DNA of 64,000 nucleotides from Planctomycetota bacterium (GTDB lineage Bacteria; Planctomycetota; Phycisphaerae; WQYP01). Positions 29,039 to 38,352 of this stretch are shown one piece after another. Below the pieces are notes generated by a model. The model was not told the origin of the DNA. It saw nothing but the letters and a program-made list of their open reading frames with translations, and did no database searches. A program made the position numbers and the translations under genes. Each line of letters opens with the position of its first letter. The stretch's first letter is position 1. The stretch covers positions 1 through 64,000 of the forward strand of contig JAKAEB010000008.1 of the NCBI GenBank assembly GCA_021818445.1, given 5' to 3'.

Positions 29039-29560
29039 ATGCGGTTGACGATTACCATTGATACAGCACCATCGCTCCGCCGGACCGGCCGCCCCCGCAG
29101 GACGGCCAGCGCTGGTAAGCAACTTAGCCGAGGCGATGCGGCCTGGCTTAAAACGCGGCTGGAGGAACTGTGCAGAAAGTTAGGATTTTCGCAAGGCACA
29201 TGGGCATTGCAGATTATTTCCGACACCGAAATGAAATCGCTCCATTGCCGCTTTCTCGGTATCCCTGCCACCACCGACGTCATGACGTTTGACATGCGCC
29301 CCTCACCCCCGACAGCTGACCGTGATTGCTTGCAGCTTGATACCGCCATTTGTATCGACGAAGCACAGCGGCAATGTGCGCGGAGGAATATTCCGCTCCG
29401 GTCAGAATTGCTCCTTTACGCCGTGCACAGCCTGCTGCATGTAAGCGGGTACGACGACCGTACACCCGCGGCCGCACGCCGCATGCATCGACGTGAGGAT
29501 GAACTCCTTGAGGCACTGGGTGTTGGCCTGGTCTATCAGTCAGTCGGGGGCGCGAAATGA
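29039..29560 (+). CDS. ybeY: Endoribonuclease YbeY
   Basis: A zinc-dependent RNase in 16S rRNA 3' maturation and ribosome quality control. The metal motif HSLLHVSGYDDRTPAAARRM matches the family HxxxHxxGYDH layout, with the third His replaced by D in GYDD followed by RRMHRRED, so the last ligand is slightly atypical and may be the later His. An upstream segment, FLGIPATTDVMTFDM, matches the family LNxxyRxxdxxTDVLSF region. The N terminus is extended and basic. The gene begins immediately after the pgpH stop and overlaps the next gene by four bases. Confidence 0.9.
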   Translation: MRLTITIDTAPSLRRTGRPRRTASAGKQLSRGDAAWLKTRLEELCRKLGFSQGTWALQIISDTEMKSLHCRFLGIPATTDVMTFDMRPSPPTADRDCLQLDTAICIDEAQRQCARRNIPLRSELLLYAVHSLLHVSGYDDRTPAAARRMHRREDELLEALGVGLVYQSVGGAK

Positions 29561-30849
29561 TGACCCCGCTGCTGATTATCCTCTTACTGGCCACCATTCC
29601 GGGCACCATGACGGCGTCGGCGTTGGCGTATGCCATCCGCAGTATGTCCAAAGTGACGCTGGAGGAGGAATTTGCAAAGCGTGGCCGCGCTCTGCAGGCA
29701 CCCCAGGTCATCGATCGGCAGGTTGATCTAGCTCTCACTGCATCAATTGTCCGCATTATTTGCAATGTCTCCATGACCGGGGTAATGGTGTCGGGGGCGT
29801 TGGCCCGGGCCACTTCGGGGCATCAACTTTTGGGTGTGGCAATTGCCGCACTGCTGGCCTTTTTAATCCAGATGATATTCTCGGTGGCGCTGGCGACCGC
29901 CTGGGCCAACTATGCCGGCGAGGCTCTGATTGCCGCCACATGGCCCGCCCTGCGAACCGCCGACAGGGTTTTTTATCCGCTGGTCCGGTTTCTGCGGCTG
30001 TTTGATGCCTTCCTCCGGCGGCTTTTCGGTGTCACGGCAGAATCACACGCTCAACACGAAACCCACGAGCAGCAGGAAGAAATTCTCGCCGTAGTTTCCG
30101 AAGGAGCCGTGGGCGGTGCCGTCGATGACGAGCAGCGCAAGATGATTGAGGGGATCATCAGCTTCCGCGATTTGCAGGTCAGCCAGATCATGACACCCCG
30201 CACCGATATGGTTACCATCAACGTGCACGATACCATCGATACAATACGTGAAAAAATTATTAAGGACGGACTCTCCCGCGTTCCGGTCTATGATGGCTCC
30301 ACGGATAATATTGTCGGTATCCTCTACGCCAAGGACCTGCTGCCGTGGCTCGGCCATGCCCGGCCGGCCGATGAGCCCAACGTGGCCAGATTGATGCGTC
30401 CGCCACTGTTTGTGCCCCATTCCAAACCCCTGCGCGATCTGCTGCGCCAGTTCCGGTCCCAGCGTGTGCACATGGCCATCGTACTGGATGAATTTGGCGG
30501 CACCGCCGGCCTGGTCACCAGCGAAGATATCCTGGAAGAAATCGTCGGCGAAATAGCCGATGAATATGAAAAAACCGCCCCATTACCCTTTCACCGCATT
30601 GACGAACATACCGTTGAAGTTGATGGCCGAGCTAATGTGACGGATATCAATCGCGAATTGGATATGCAGTTGCCGGAAGATCAGGACTATCAGACCGTCG
30701 GCGGTCTGATCATCAATCAATTGGGTGTCATTCCTGGCAAGGGAGCGTCGATTACCATTGACGGCATCGGGTTAAGTGTGGTGGACAGCGATCAGCGGCG
30801 CATTCGTAAGGTGCGCATCGTCTCGCACGAATCCACGATGCAGGAATAA
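29557..30849 (+). CDS. CNNM/CorC-type hemolysin-family membrane protein
   Basis: A DUF21 (CNNM) transmembrane domain (about residues 1-190) is followed by a CBS pair (RDLQVSQIMTPRTDMVTINV through RPPLFVPHSKPLRDLLRQF) and a C-terminal CorC_HlyC domain (VVDSDQRRIRKVRIV at the end). The HMAIVLDEFGGTAGLVTSEDILEEIVGEI stretch is diagnostic. Such proteins act in divalent-cation (Mg/Co) handling; cytolysin names are historical. The ATGA overlap with ybeY shows coupling. Confidence 0.93.
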   Translation: MMTPLLIILLLATIPGTMTASALAYAIRSMSKVTLEEEFAKRGRALQAPQVIDRQVDLALTASIVRIICNVSMTGVMVSGALARATSGHQLLGVAIAALLAFLIQMIFSVALATAWANYAGEALIAATWPALRTADRVFYPLVRFLRLFDAFLRRLFGVTAESHAQHETHEQQEEILAVVSEGAVGGAVDDEQRKMIEGIISFRDLQVSQIMTPRTDMVTINVHDTIDTIREKIIKDGLSRVPVYDGSTDNIVGILYAKDLLPWLGHARPADEPNVARLMRPPLFVPHSKPLRDLLRQFRSQRVHMAIVLDEFGGTAGLVTSEDILEEIVGEIADEYEKTAPLPFHRIDEHTVEVDGRANVTDINRELDMQLPEDQDYQTVGGLIINQLGVIPGKGASITIDGIGLSVVDSDQRRIRKVRIVSHESTMQE

Positions 30850-30905
30850 ATTTCCGCGGTCTTTGTATTGCGGAAACGTTTCGATACGAACGGAGCAGGC
30901 GAAGC

Positions 30906-32024
30906 ATGCGTATGATGTTAACAGGACAGGTAGGGCTCGATAAGGCACAGTATCTGCAGCAGGTGCAGGACATGGCCCGCGAAGCCGGTGAACCGGTCCG
31001 GGTCTTCAATGTCGGCGAGATGATGTACCGAGAGGCACCCGATGTGCGCCCGGGCCGGATATTGGATCTGCCCCTGTCGCGCCTCACCAGTCTGCGGCGT
31101 GCCGTCTTCCGCGACATCCTCAACGAAGCGCCCAGGCATCGACATGTGATTGTTAACTCACATGCAACGTTTCGCTGGCGGAATGGTCTTTTTTCCGCCT
31201 TTGATTTTGACCAGCTTGCGATGCTGAATGCGGATGTGTATGTGACGCTGCTGGACAATGTGGAATCCGTTCACGGCCGCCTGCTGCGGGACGGCACCGA
31301 CAGCCATACGCTTAAAGATTTGTTGGTTTGGCGCGAGGAGGAAATACTCGCTACGGAAATTATCTCCAAAGTAAGTCCAGATCGACCCACGCCGTTTTTT
31401 GTTCTCGCACGCGGAAGAGAAAAATCCACCGCCCGCACGCTTTTTCGACTCCTGACCCGACCGGGTATGCGAAAAGTGTATCCCAGTTTTCCCATGAGTC
31501 ACGTTGTTGATATGCCGCAGGTGCTTGATGAAATCCAGCGGTTTCGGCAAAAATTGGCCGGGTATTTCATCGCGTTTGACCCCGGCGACGTCGATGAAAA
31601 ACAACTCTACGATCGGGCCGTGGCCGCCCTGGGCGAACATCAGCAAACGCTCAACATTCAATTGGATGGTCGCACCGCAACCCTGCGGTCTGCGGAAATC
31701 GTCTCCGTCGGGGCAGACATCAACGGCCAAATCTACGCCCGTGACTTCATGATGGTTCGGCAAAGTGACATGATCGTGTCACTGATACCTGAACTCCCCG
31801 GCGGGCGGCCCGGTCTCTCCAGCGGCGTGGAACGCGAACTCCAGCATGCCTTTGATCATGGCCGCGAGGTCTATGTCATTTGGAAACCGCAAAGCGGCCC
31901 CAGCCCGTTTATCACGCAGACCGCCACCCATGTATTTACCTCGGTGGATGAGGCGATTAACCATTTCAAGATGAAAGGCATGATCATGCCGCAGTCTTTA
32001 TTTGAAGCCGCAGGCACCCCATGA
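30906..32024 (+). CDS. P-loop kinase-like protein fused to a deoxyribosyltransferase-like domain
   Basis: Unknown function, two parts. Residues 1-190 resemble nucleotide/adenylate-kinase-type P-loop proteins: MLTGQVGLDKAQYLQ is a P-loop-like start in GxxGxxK form, and HVIVNSHATFRW and YVTLLDNVESVHGRLLRDG follow in the order seen in small-molecule kinases. Residues 210-360 resemble the nucleoside 2-deoxyribosyltransferase fold, with IYARDFMMVRQSDMIVSLIP and SSGVERELQHAFDHGREVYV. It overlaps folP by four bases, so its product is made together with dihydropteroate synthase. A role in nucleotide or pterin metabolism is an inference from context only. Confidence 0.7.
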   Translation: MRMMLTGQVGLDKAQYLQQVQDMAREAGEPVRVFNVGEMMYREAPDVRPGRILDLPLSRLTSLRRAVFRDILNEAPRHRHVIVNSHATFRWRNGLFSAFDFDQLAMLNADVYVTLLDNVESVHGRLLRDGTDSHTLKDLLVWREEEILATEIISKVSPDRPTPFFVLARGREKSTARTLFRLLTRPGMRKVYPSFPMSHVVDMPQVLDEIQRFRQKLAGYFIAFDPGDVDEKQLYDRAVAALGEHQQTLNIQLDGRTATLRSAEIVSVGADINGQIYARDFMMVRQSDMIVSLIPELPGGRPGLSSGVERELQHAFDHGREVYVIWKPQSGPSPFITQTATHVFTSVDEAINHFKMKGMIMPQSLFEAAGTP

Positions 32025-32959
32025 CCGAAGCATTCCCGGCACAGACGATACCCCACCTCCGACCGGCCGATCCAGTCGCGCCGGTTGCCGACCCACCTCT
32101 TTTAATGGGAATATTAAATTTAACGCCGGAGAGCTTCAGTGATGGCGGGCAGTTTTTAGCCAACGGTGCCGTTGACGTGCCCCGGGTCGCAGCCGCGGCT
32201 CTGGCTATGGCCAAAGCCGGCGCGGATATTATTGATGTGGGTGCCGAAGCTACATCCTTTCATCGGCCAGGTGTTTTGCCGGTACCGCCGCAGGAACAGA
32301 TTCGGCGGCTTTCAACCACGCTGATGCAAACTCGGCGTACGCTCGATGAGCACGGCCTGAAGGCGGTGGCGCTGAGCATTGACACACGCAGCGCCGATGT
32401 GGCGAAATACGCCTTGGATCAGGGCGTCGACATGATCAATGATGTCTCCGGTGGACGCGCCGATCCGGCTATGCTTACGACGGCGGCGGCGGCCGGCTGC
32501 CCCGTGATTCTTATGCATGCCTGGCAGGAAAGTCCTGATCAGACACCCGCACCGCATTCGGATGTGCTTGCCGATGTCGTAACTGAACTGCGGCAGATGA
32601 AGGCCGCGGCTCTGGTGGCGGGGGTTAAAGCCGACCGGATCATTCTCGATCCCGGTATCGGCTTTGGAAAAACCGCCGACGATAATTGGCGGATATTGCG
32701 CGGTATCAGTACCCTTGGCGGGATTGAATCTCCCATAGCGCTGGGTGTGTCACGCAAACGCATCACACGCGATATCCTCCCGCCGGATATGCAAAATTGG
32801 CCCCATCGTGATATCGCCACCGCCATCATAATCGCCGCCATCGCCTCCGCACCTGTCGCCATTTTTCGGGTGCACGACATCCGCCTGGCAAAAGTGGCAT
32901 TGTCGGCAGTCAGCCGCCTGAAACCCTCACCTGCCACACGGACGCAAACCTATGAGTGA
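32021..32959 (+). CDS. folP: Dihydropteroate synthase
   Basis: Condenses pABA with hydroxymethyl-dihydropterin pyrophosphate in folate synthesis (sulfonamide target). The TIM-barrel motifs are complete: MGILNLTPESFSDGG, IIDVGAEATSF (usually GGEST), SIDTRSADVAKYAL, MINDVSGG, VILMHA, IILDPGIGFGKTADDN and LGVSRKR. Ala replaces the usual Ser in the EAT motif (GAEAT versus GGEST), a mild variation. At 312 residues the length is normal. The start overlaps the preceding gene (ATGA). Confidence 0.94.
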   Translation: MTEAFPAQTIPHLRPADPVAPVADPPLLMGILNLTPESFSDGGQFLANGAVDVPRVAAAALAMAKAGADIIDVGAEATSFHRPGVLPVPPQEQIRRLSTTLMQTRRTLDEHGLKAVALSIDTRSADVAKYALDQGVDMINDVSGGRADPAMLTTAAAAGCPVILMHAWQESPDQTPAPHSDVLADVVTELRQMKAAALVAGVKADRIILDPGIGFGKTADDNWRILRGISTLGGIESPIALGVSRKRITRDILPPDMQNWPHRDIATAIIIAAIASAPVAIFRVHDIRLAKVALSAVSRLKPSPATRTQTYE

Positions 32960-33060
32960 ACGTGGTGAGGCACTTCTCTCGTTTTTGCCGTATTTACCGC
33001 AAAAACGGGTAAAATCATGACCGTCATGGAAATCGCTGAAATCATGGAAGGAGGTGCGTT

Positions 33061-33276
33061 TTGATCGATTCTGAATTGCTGGAAATATTGGTTTGCCCCT
33101 TGACGCGCAGTCGCCTGCATCAGGACGGAGATTATCTGGTCTCAGAGGTTGGCGGGCTGAAATATCCCATCCGTGACGGAATACCCGTCCTGCTGGTGTC
33201 GGATGCGATTGTGCCCCCGGAAATTGGATCCATGGAGGCATTCCGTGAAAAATACAAAGATCAAATACCAGATTGA
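33061..33276 (+). CDS. Trm112-like small protein
   Basis: A 71-residue protein of the Trm112/YcaR type: LLEILVCPLTRSRLHQDGD, then YPIRDGIPVLL. Family members support methyltransferases or sit by lipid A genes, but no partner is visible here. Only one Cys of the usual pair is retained (VCPLT), so zinc is not expected. The start is TTG with a strong GGAAGGAGG site. Confidence 0.85.
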   Translation: MIDSELLEILVCPLTRSRLHQDGDYLVSEVGGLKYPIRDGIPVLLVSDAIVPPEIGSMEAFREKYKDQIPD

Positions 33277-33375
33277 CTTGTCCACATATATTTGAATCAG
33301 CTCGAAAGTGAACCTAACATCATAGGTGGCGTTGGAGGCGGCTGAAATAGTCAGACTGGCGAATTGGGTGTGTAA

Positions 33376-33873
33376 ATGAGCTGTGATCGTTGCAATAAAC
33401 CTGCCACGGTTCATATTAAGGAAATCAGCGGTGGGGCGGTGCGCGAGTTGCACCTTTGCGAAAAATGCGCTGCCGAGCAGGGAATGGTGGCGCAAAAGCA
33501 CGCCACATTCTTTGAATCGGTCAATGCCCTGATCGTCGGCAAAACCGCCGACGAAATCAAAAACCTGAAATGCCCGAATTGCGGCATGACATGGAAAGAA
33601 TTCAAAGACACTGGTTTACTTGGCTGCACGAAAGATTACGAAATATTTGCAGTGCAGTTAACCGCGTGGATCGAATCCGCCCAGGCGGGGGGCAACCACC
33701 ACACAGGCAAAATACCGGCCGCGCGGGCCATTCACGGGCCAGGGTATCTACGCCTGAAGGAAACCATCTTGCGCATGAAGGCAGAACTGTCGCAGGCGGT
33801 TTCTGAAGAGGATTACCACCATGCCGCCGAATTGCGCGATAAGATCAAGGCGATGGAATCGCAAACAGGTTGA
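33376..33873 (+). CDS. mcsA: McsA-like zinc-finger activator of McsB
   Basis: An activator of the McsB arginine kinase. Two zinc-binding clusters: CDRCNKPATVHIKE with HLCEKCAAEQGM, and CPNCGMTWKEFKDTGLLGC. The C-terminal UVR motif reads LKETILRMKAELSQAVSEED, then HHAAELRDKIKAMES, the same kind of helix pair that docks to ClpC. At 165 residues the length is typical. mcsB follows with an overlapping TTGA or a start 20 bp on. Confidence 0.93.
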   Translation: MSCDRCNKPATVHIKEISGGAVRELHLCEKCAAEQGMVAQKHATFFESVNALIVGKTADEIKNLKCPNCGMTWKEFKDTGLLGCTKDYEIFAVQLTAWIESAQAGGNHHTGKIPAARAIHGPGYLRLKETILRMKAELSQAVSEEDYHHAAELRDKIKAMESQTG

Positions 33874-33893
33874 TTGTTTCAAGCGAGATATGC

Positions 33894-34958
33894 ATGCTTA
33901 CTCTTGAAAATATGCCCGGTCGTCTTTGCCAATGGCTAAGCGCCCCAGGCCCGCAACATGAAATCCTCATCAGTTCACGCGTACGCCTGGCCAGAAATTT
34001 GCTTGCGTTCCCCTTCATGAGCAAAGCCAGCGAGCCGCAGCGGCAGGAAATTCAAACCACCCTTCGGACCCGTCTGCAGCATTTAAAAGAGGCACCGGGT
34101 CATCTGTATGTAGATATGTCTGAAATTAATGATGTAGACCGGCAGATGCTTCTGGAACGCCACCTCATCAGCCGCCAGTTGGCCGCACCCGATGGCAGCA
34201 AAGGAGTATTTATCACCGAGGGGGAAGATATCAGCGTGATGGTCAACGAGGAAGATCATCTCCGTATTCAGGCTATCGCACCGGGTTTGCAAATTCAGGA
34301 ATGCTGGCAAAAAGCCACCACCGTTGATGACGAACTCGAAGCGGGGCTTGATTTTGCCTTCAGTGATAAGCTGGGCTATCTCACGGCGTGTCCGACCAAC
34401 CTGGGCACCGGGCTTCGCGTTTCGGTCATGGTGCATCTGCCGGCCCTGCAACTTACAGGAAAGATTGATCAAATCAAACAGGCAGCCAAGGATATGCGCC
34501 TGGCCATTCGAGGCCTTTACGGTGAAGGCACGGAAGCATTTGGCGACTTTTATCAGATCAGCAACCAGACCACACTGGGACGCAGCGAGCAGGAAATAAT
34601 AAAAGAGTTTAACGATCTCGTGGTGCCGCGGATACTGCTGGCTGAAGAAGCCGCCCGCGATCAGTTGGCTGCCGAGAATCCGCTTCTGCTGGATGACCGA
34701 ATCGGCCGGGCACTCGGTGTGTTGCAGCACGCGCGGCTCTTGACAGCGGAAGAGGCACTTTTCCACCTTTCATATTTACGCCTGGGCGTTACCATGAAAC
34801 GCATCAGTGGCTTGGATTTATCCGCGATCAACGCCCTTTTCCTCCTTTCGCAGACCGCTCATCTGCAAAAACTGGAAGGCGGCACCCTGGATGAAAATAC
34901 GCGTAAAGCGGCGCGGGCGGGGTTGCTTCGGCAAAAACTTTCACAGGGCGGCCTGTAG
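33894..34958 (+). CDS. mcsB: Protein-arginine kinase McsB
   Basis: A guanidino-kinase-fold enzyme that phosphorylates arginines to mark proteins for ClpCP. EILISSRVRLARNLLAFPF is the McsB N-terminal signature, and CPTNLGTGLRVSVMVHLP the catalytic-Cys motif of the phosphagen-kinase family; LGRSEQEIIKEF is also family-like. The start at 33894 (ATG) was chosen because it leaves 27 residues before SSRVRLARN, similar to Bacillus; a TTG at 33870 is the alternative. The ClpC partner is encoded at 6.5 kb, and no ctsR is seen in the window. Confidence 0.94.
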   Translation: MLTLENMPGRLCQWLSAPGPQHEILISSRVRLARNLLAFPFMSKASEPQRQEIQTTLRTRLQHLKEAPGHLYVDMSEINDVDRQMLLERHLISRQLAAPDGSKGVFITEGEDISVMVNEEDHLRIQAIAPGLQIQECWQKATTVDDELEAGLDFAFSDKLGYLTACPTNLGTGLRVSVMVHLPALQLTGKIDQIKQAAKDMRLAIRGLYGEGTEAFGDFYQISNQTTLGRSEQEIIKEFNDLVVPRILLAEEAARDQLAAENPLLLDDRIGRALGVLQHARLLTAEEALFHLSYLRLGVTMKRISGLDLSAINALFLLSQTAHLQKLEGGTLDENTRKAARAGLLRQKLSQGGL

Positions 34959-35065
34959 CGTTCACCGGTTTGCCCGAATCGTTTCTGATTTTGCTGGCGG
35001 TTGCACGAACGACTTACTTCTGCAGGGTTTTTATCATCGTGTTCGCGATGGGACAGGCAGTGTCG

Positions 35066-36373
35066 ATGCGCAAAAAAATTATCGCAGTTTCAGGGTTTTC
35101 TCTGGGGTGCCTTTTCGTCGCCCAAAGCTTTGCTGCCGCGGCACCTGCCGCTTCGGCCATATCTGCCGCACTTAATTTGCTGGCAAAAGCAGACCAATAC
35201 ATCCAACGGATGAACATTCCACTTTCTCGGCGCTCCGTGGCCGCCGCCCGAACCGCCCTGCTGCCGGCCATTGCCAATCCACGCCAGACAGACATTCGGG
35301 CATTCATTGCGCTGGGGCGCGTGGGGCTTTACACGGGTGATCAATCGGATATGGCTTACGCGTTGGCGGGCATCATGCGCGTTGACCCGAACAACCAAAC
35401 CAGCGCCGGCGAAAAAAAATGGGTGGCAGATTTAAAACGCCAAGTTGCGCCATCGCTCCTTAAATCAGTCATGGCCCAGCGCCATCAATTTGTAATCCAT
35501 TGGTTGGCGGCGTCGAAAGGTTCTGTCGCCGATGAAATGCTGGTTGGCGAAGACTATTTCAAAGGAACGGGTACTCCGGTCAATCCTCCCGCAAGCCTGC
35601 AATACACCCACGCCGCCGCCGTCGCCGGTAATTCGATAGCGATGGCCAATATGGGTTTTTTTTACTTATATGGTAAAGGTGTAAAGGCCGACTACAACCG
35701 GGGGCGTTATTGGTATAAAAAGTCGGCCATGGATGGATACGCCGATGCCATGTTCCAGCTTGGCATGCTCGACTATGGGCGAATCACCGGCGGCACCACG
35801 CCATTTGGCATTCAGACCGGCCCAATCCAGAGGGATTATAGCGGTGCGATTAAATGGTGGAAGCTGGCTGCAGCCAAGGGTGACGGCCGTTCAATGGATT
35901 GTCTGGGCCAGCTATATTTATCCGGCACCGGTGTGAAGCGTGATTATTCAAAAGCCCTTGAATCTTTCAAAAAGGCCGCCCACCTGGGTGTCCTGTCTGG
36001 CTATGAGCATCTGGGGTTGATGTACCAGCAGGGGCTTGGTGTCAAGGTCGATATGACTGCGGCCGCCAAGCTCTATGCGATGGCCGCCGCGCGTGGCGAC
36101 TCCAACAGTATGCTTCGCCTCGCTCTCTTGTACATGTACGGGAAAGGTGTTAAACAGAACAACAAAATGGCGCTGCATCTGGAGCATCAAGCCGCCGCGC
36201 TTGGCAATCCGCACGCCATGTACAATCTTGGGTATATGTATGCCCACGGTCTTTGCGTGCCTGTCAGCCGACGCCTCGCGTTTATCTGGTTCACGCAGGC
36301 CAAAAAGGCGGGCGATCCCGCTGCTCAGGCGGCGTTGTACAAGCTGCTGCACATCCATCCCGGCGGTTTTTAA
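35066..36373 (+). CDS. Secreted Sel1-repeat protein
   Basis: The N-terminal signal MRKKIIAVSGFSLGCLFVAQSFA precedes a helical region, then about seven Sel1-like repeats of 36-40 residues (for example YLYGKGVKADYNRGRYWYKK, LYMYGKGVKQNNKMALHLEH, YMYAHGLCVPVSRRLAFIWF). Sel1 proteins are scaffolds for protein contacts at the envelope. An upstream ATG at 35048 is another possible start, and the track ORF opens at 34970. The first repeat block of the island begins about 10 bp after the stop. Confidence 0.88.
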   Translation: MRKKIIAVSGFSLGCLFVAQSFAAAAPAASAISAALNLLAKADQYIQRMNIPLSRRSVAAARTALLPAIANPRQTDIRAFIALGRVGLYTGDQSDMAYALAGIMRVDPNNQTSAGEKKWVADLKRQVAPSLLKSVMAQRHQFVIHWLAASKGSVADEMLVGEDYFKGTGTPVNPPASLQYTHAAAVAGNSIAMANMGFFYLYGKGVKADYNRGRYWYKKSAMDGYADAMFQLGMLDYGRITGGTTPFGIQTGPIQRDYSGAIKWWKLAAAKGDGRSMDCLGQLYLSGTGVKRDYSKALESFKKAAHLGVLSGYEHLGLMYQQGLGVKVDMTAAAKLYAMAAARGDSNSMLRLALLYMYGKGVKQNNKMALHLEHQAAALGNPHAMYNLGYMYAHGLCVPVSRRLAFIWFTQAKKAGDPAAQAALYKLLHIHPGGF

Positions 36374-36384
36374 GCTAATGGAAA

Positions 36385-37478
36385 TATCTTTGCAATCTTG
36401 GCGCTCGGCGGTGCAAATCAATTTCCTTACCGCAGTGATGGCGGGGGTTCACGCCGCCCGTACATAGCTCCGGGCTTGCCCGGAGTTGCTTAATTTCCAT
36501 GGTGCGGCCAATACGGTGTGAATGATCCTATGCCACAACCTCTGTGTCTCTTTTTCTCTGCGCGCCAAAAAAAACAAACATCATCATGCCAACGGCATGA
36601 TACATTATGTCACACAGAGAGGTTTTTATATCTCGCACAGAGCCACGGAGAGAATTAAAAAAATACGACATCACGCTGCGCCCAGACTCCGCGTTCTTGG
36701 CGCTCCCGGCGGTGCGAATAGGTACTTTGATTCACCGCGAAGGGCGCGGAGGACGCCAAGAAACGCCAAGCCTATTGGAAATGGGCCTGTCAGATCGCCA
36801 TGATGTGGCCAATATTGCGTGAATGATCCTGTGACAAAACCTCCGTGGCTCTTTTCTCTGCGCGCTAAAAACACTATTTTGATTATGCCACCGGCATGAT
36901 ACCTTAACTCGCACAGAGAAGAGCTACGATTTCGCGCAGAGCCGCGGAGCCACGGAGAGAATTAAAAAAATACGAAATAACACCGCGCCCGGTCTTCGCG
37001 CTCTTGGCGATCTCGGCGGTGCAAATAATTACCCTGATTCGCCGCAAAGGTCGCAGAGGACGCCAAGAAACGCCAAGCATATTGGATATGAGCCTGTCAG
37101 ATCGCCATGACGCGGCCAATATTGCGTGAATGATCCTATGAGACAACCTCTGTGGCTCTTTTCTCTGTGCGCTAAAAAAAACAACAAACATCATCATGCC
37201 AGCGGCATGATACCTTAACTCGCACAGAGAAGGGTTACGATCTCGCGCAGAGCCACGGAGAGAACTAAAAAAATACGAAATAACACCGAGCCGCGGTGTT
37301 CGCAAAGTTAACGGTGAAAATATTCGATATGCGGATGGCCCAGCGAGCCGCCGGGCTTGTCCCGGCGGGTAAAAAAATAACGCATTCGTGTGCGAAATAT
37401 CGCTGCGTCCTCCTTGCACGCCCCACCCCGGCGCGTTATGTTCCGGGTTGTTGATTGCAGTTTTGAGGCCGATTGATG
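36385..37478 (+). repeat. Dispersed/tandem repeat block, copy 2
   Basis: About 2.8 tandem units of 290-310 bp with the opposite orientation to copy 1, preceded by a palindromic CTCCGGGCTTGCCCGGAG element. The hairpin ATCATGCC-NNN-GGCATGAT occurs at 36583-36601, 36882-36900 (arm ATTATGCC, a T.G wobble) and 37193-37211. Loops are AAC, ACC and AGC. The end (37313-37478) is the reverse complement of 2950-3125 and stops exactly where the orphan RHS cassette begins. The track ORFs here (for example 36904..37485) are repeat artefacts. Confidence 0.9.
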
Positions 37479-38264
37479 GTCGCAATTGCTGAAAATAAAA
37501 TTCTCAGGGGCGGTGGCAACTATTATGCCGATGCCGTAACGCAGAATTATTATGTGCGGAATCGGTATTACGCCGCGCATCTGGGCAGATGGCTTACCCG
37601 CGACCCGATCGGCTACCAAGGCGGAATCAATCTTTACGAGTACGTCCAAAGCAGCCCGGTAGGGAATGTGGATGGGGCGGGGTTGGCAGTTACCGTAACG
37701 GGCAACGCTTGGCACGGAACCATCAAAATCAGCAAAGAGGTGAATCTGACGATACCGTTCGTCAACTATGTACTGGCAGCGGCGGGGGTGGAAGCGAAGG
37801 GCAAGTACAGTATCACGGCCATCCCTCACGCACACAAGAATCCACATCTCGGGTGGCCGCCGCATCTGAGCGGCCATTTTATTGGCGGCTTTTTGAAGGC
37901 CCAATTTGGGGCGACGGCGGCCGCCTCGGACGGTCCGTTGCAGGTGGATGCGACCGTTCTGGCCACGGCCCTCGCTTGGGATTCGCTGCGTGTAAAGATG
38001 AAGGGAAGCCTCTCCTACGTGCATTTCTTCAGTGTTAAATGCCACCATTTCAAGCTGGATGTGAGCCTTGATTTTTCCACCACCGACCAGGCCAACAGCA
38101 TTTTCGTGGCCGCTGCGGTGGCCGGGTTGGTAGCGGCACTGGAGGCGGAGGTTCCGGCGATTGCGGTGGTGGATACGGGGATTGTGGTGGTAGCCGACGA
38201 ACCCGTCGTCGAAGTAGTGGTGCGGACCATATTGGTCGATTTCGCAGAGAAATTGGCCGCCTGA
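37476..38264 (+). CDS. Orphan RHS C-terminal cassette 1
   Basis: It starts mid-protein, at the end of the RHS shell. YYVRNRYYAAHLGRWLTRDP and IGYQGGINLYEYVQSSPVGN form the RHS repeat-associated core that closes the cage, here without the thousand-residue repeat region. The 200 residues after the DGAGL junction are the variable C-terminal domain, with a His-rich stretch (HAHKNPHLGWPPHLSGHF) and hydrophobic valine-rich C terminus; I do not recognise the fold. In full RHS proteins this part is the toxin. The ORF begins right at the edge of the repeat block. Toxin activity is an inference. Confidence 0.75.
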   Translation: MVAIAENKILRGGGNYYADAVTQNYYVRNRYYAAHLGRWLTRDPIGYQGGINLYEYVQSSPVGNVDGAGLAVTVTGNAWHGTIKISKEVNLTIPFVNYVLAAAGVEAKGKYSITAIPHAHKNPHLGWPPHLSGHFIGGFLKAQFGATAAASDGPLQVDATVLATALAWDSLRVKMKGSLSYVHFFSVKCHHFKLDVSLDFSTTDQANSIFVAAAVAGLVAALEAEVPAIAVVDTGIVVVADEPVVEVVVRTILVDFAEKLAA

Positions 38265-38352
38265 GTTGGCTGATGGCCGGCCGTCCTTCTGGTGTGCCGC
38301 CTCTGCCCGGCAGGCAAAGCCCAGGGTGGCCATCACCGTTGGAGAAACCTAT

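Noticed and set aside
37308-38336. Minus-strand ORF of 342 codons across the RHS cassette
   Set aside because: Opposite-strand shadow of the RHS core frame, running into the repeat block; no domain of its own.
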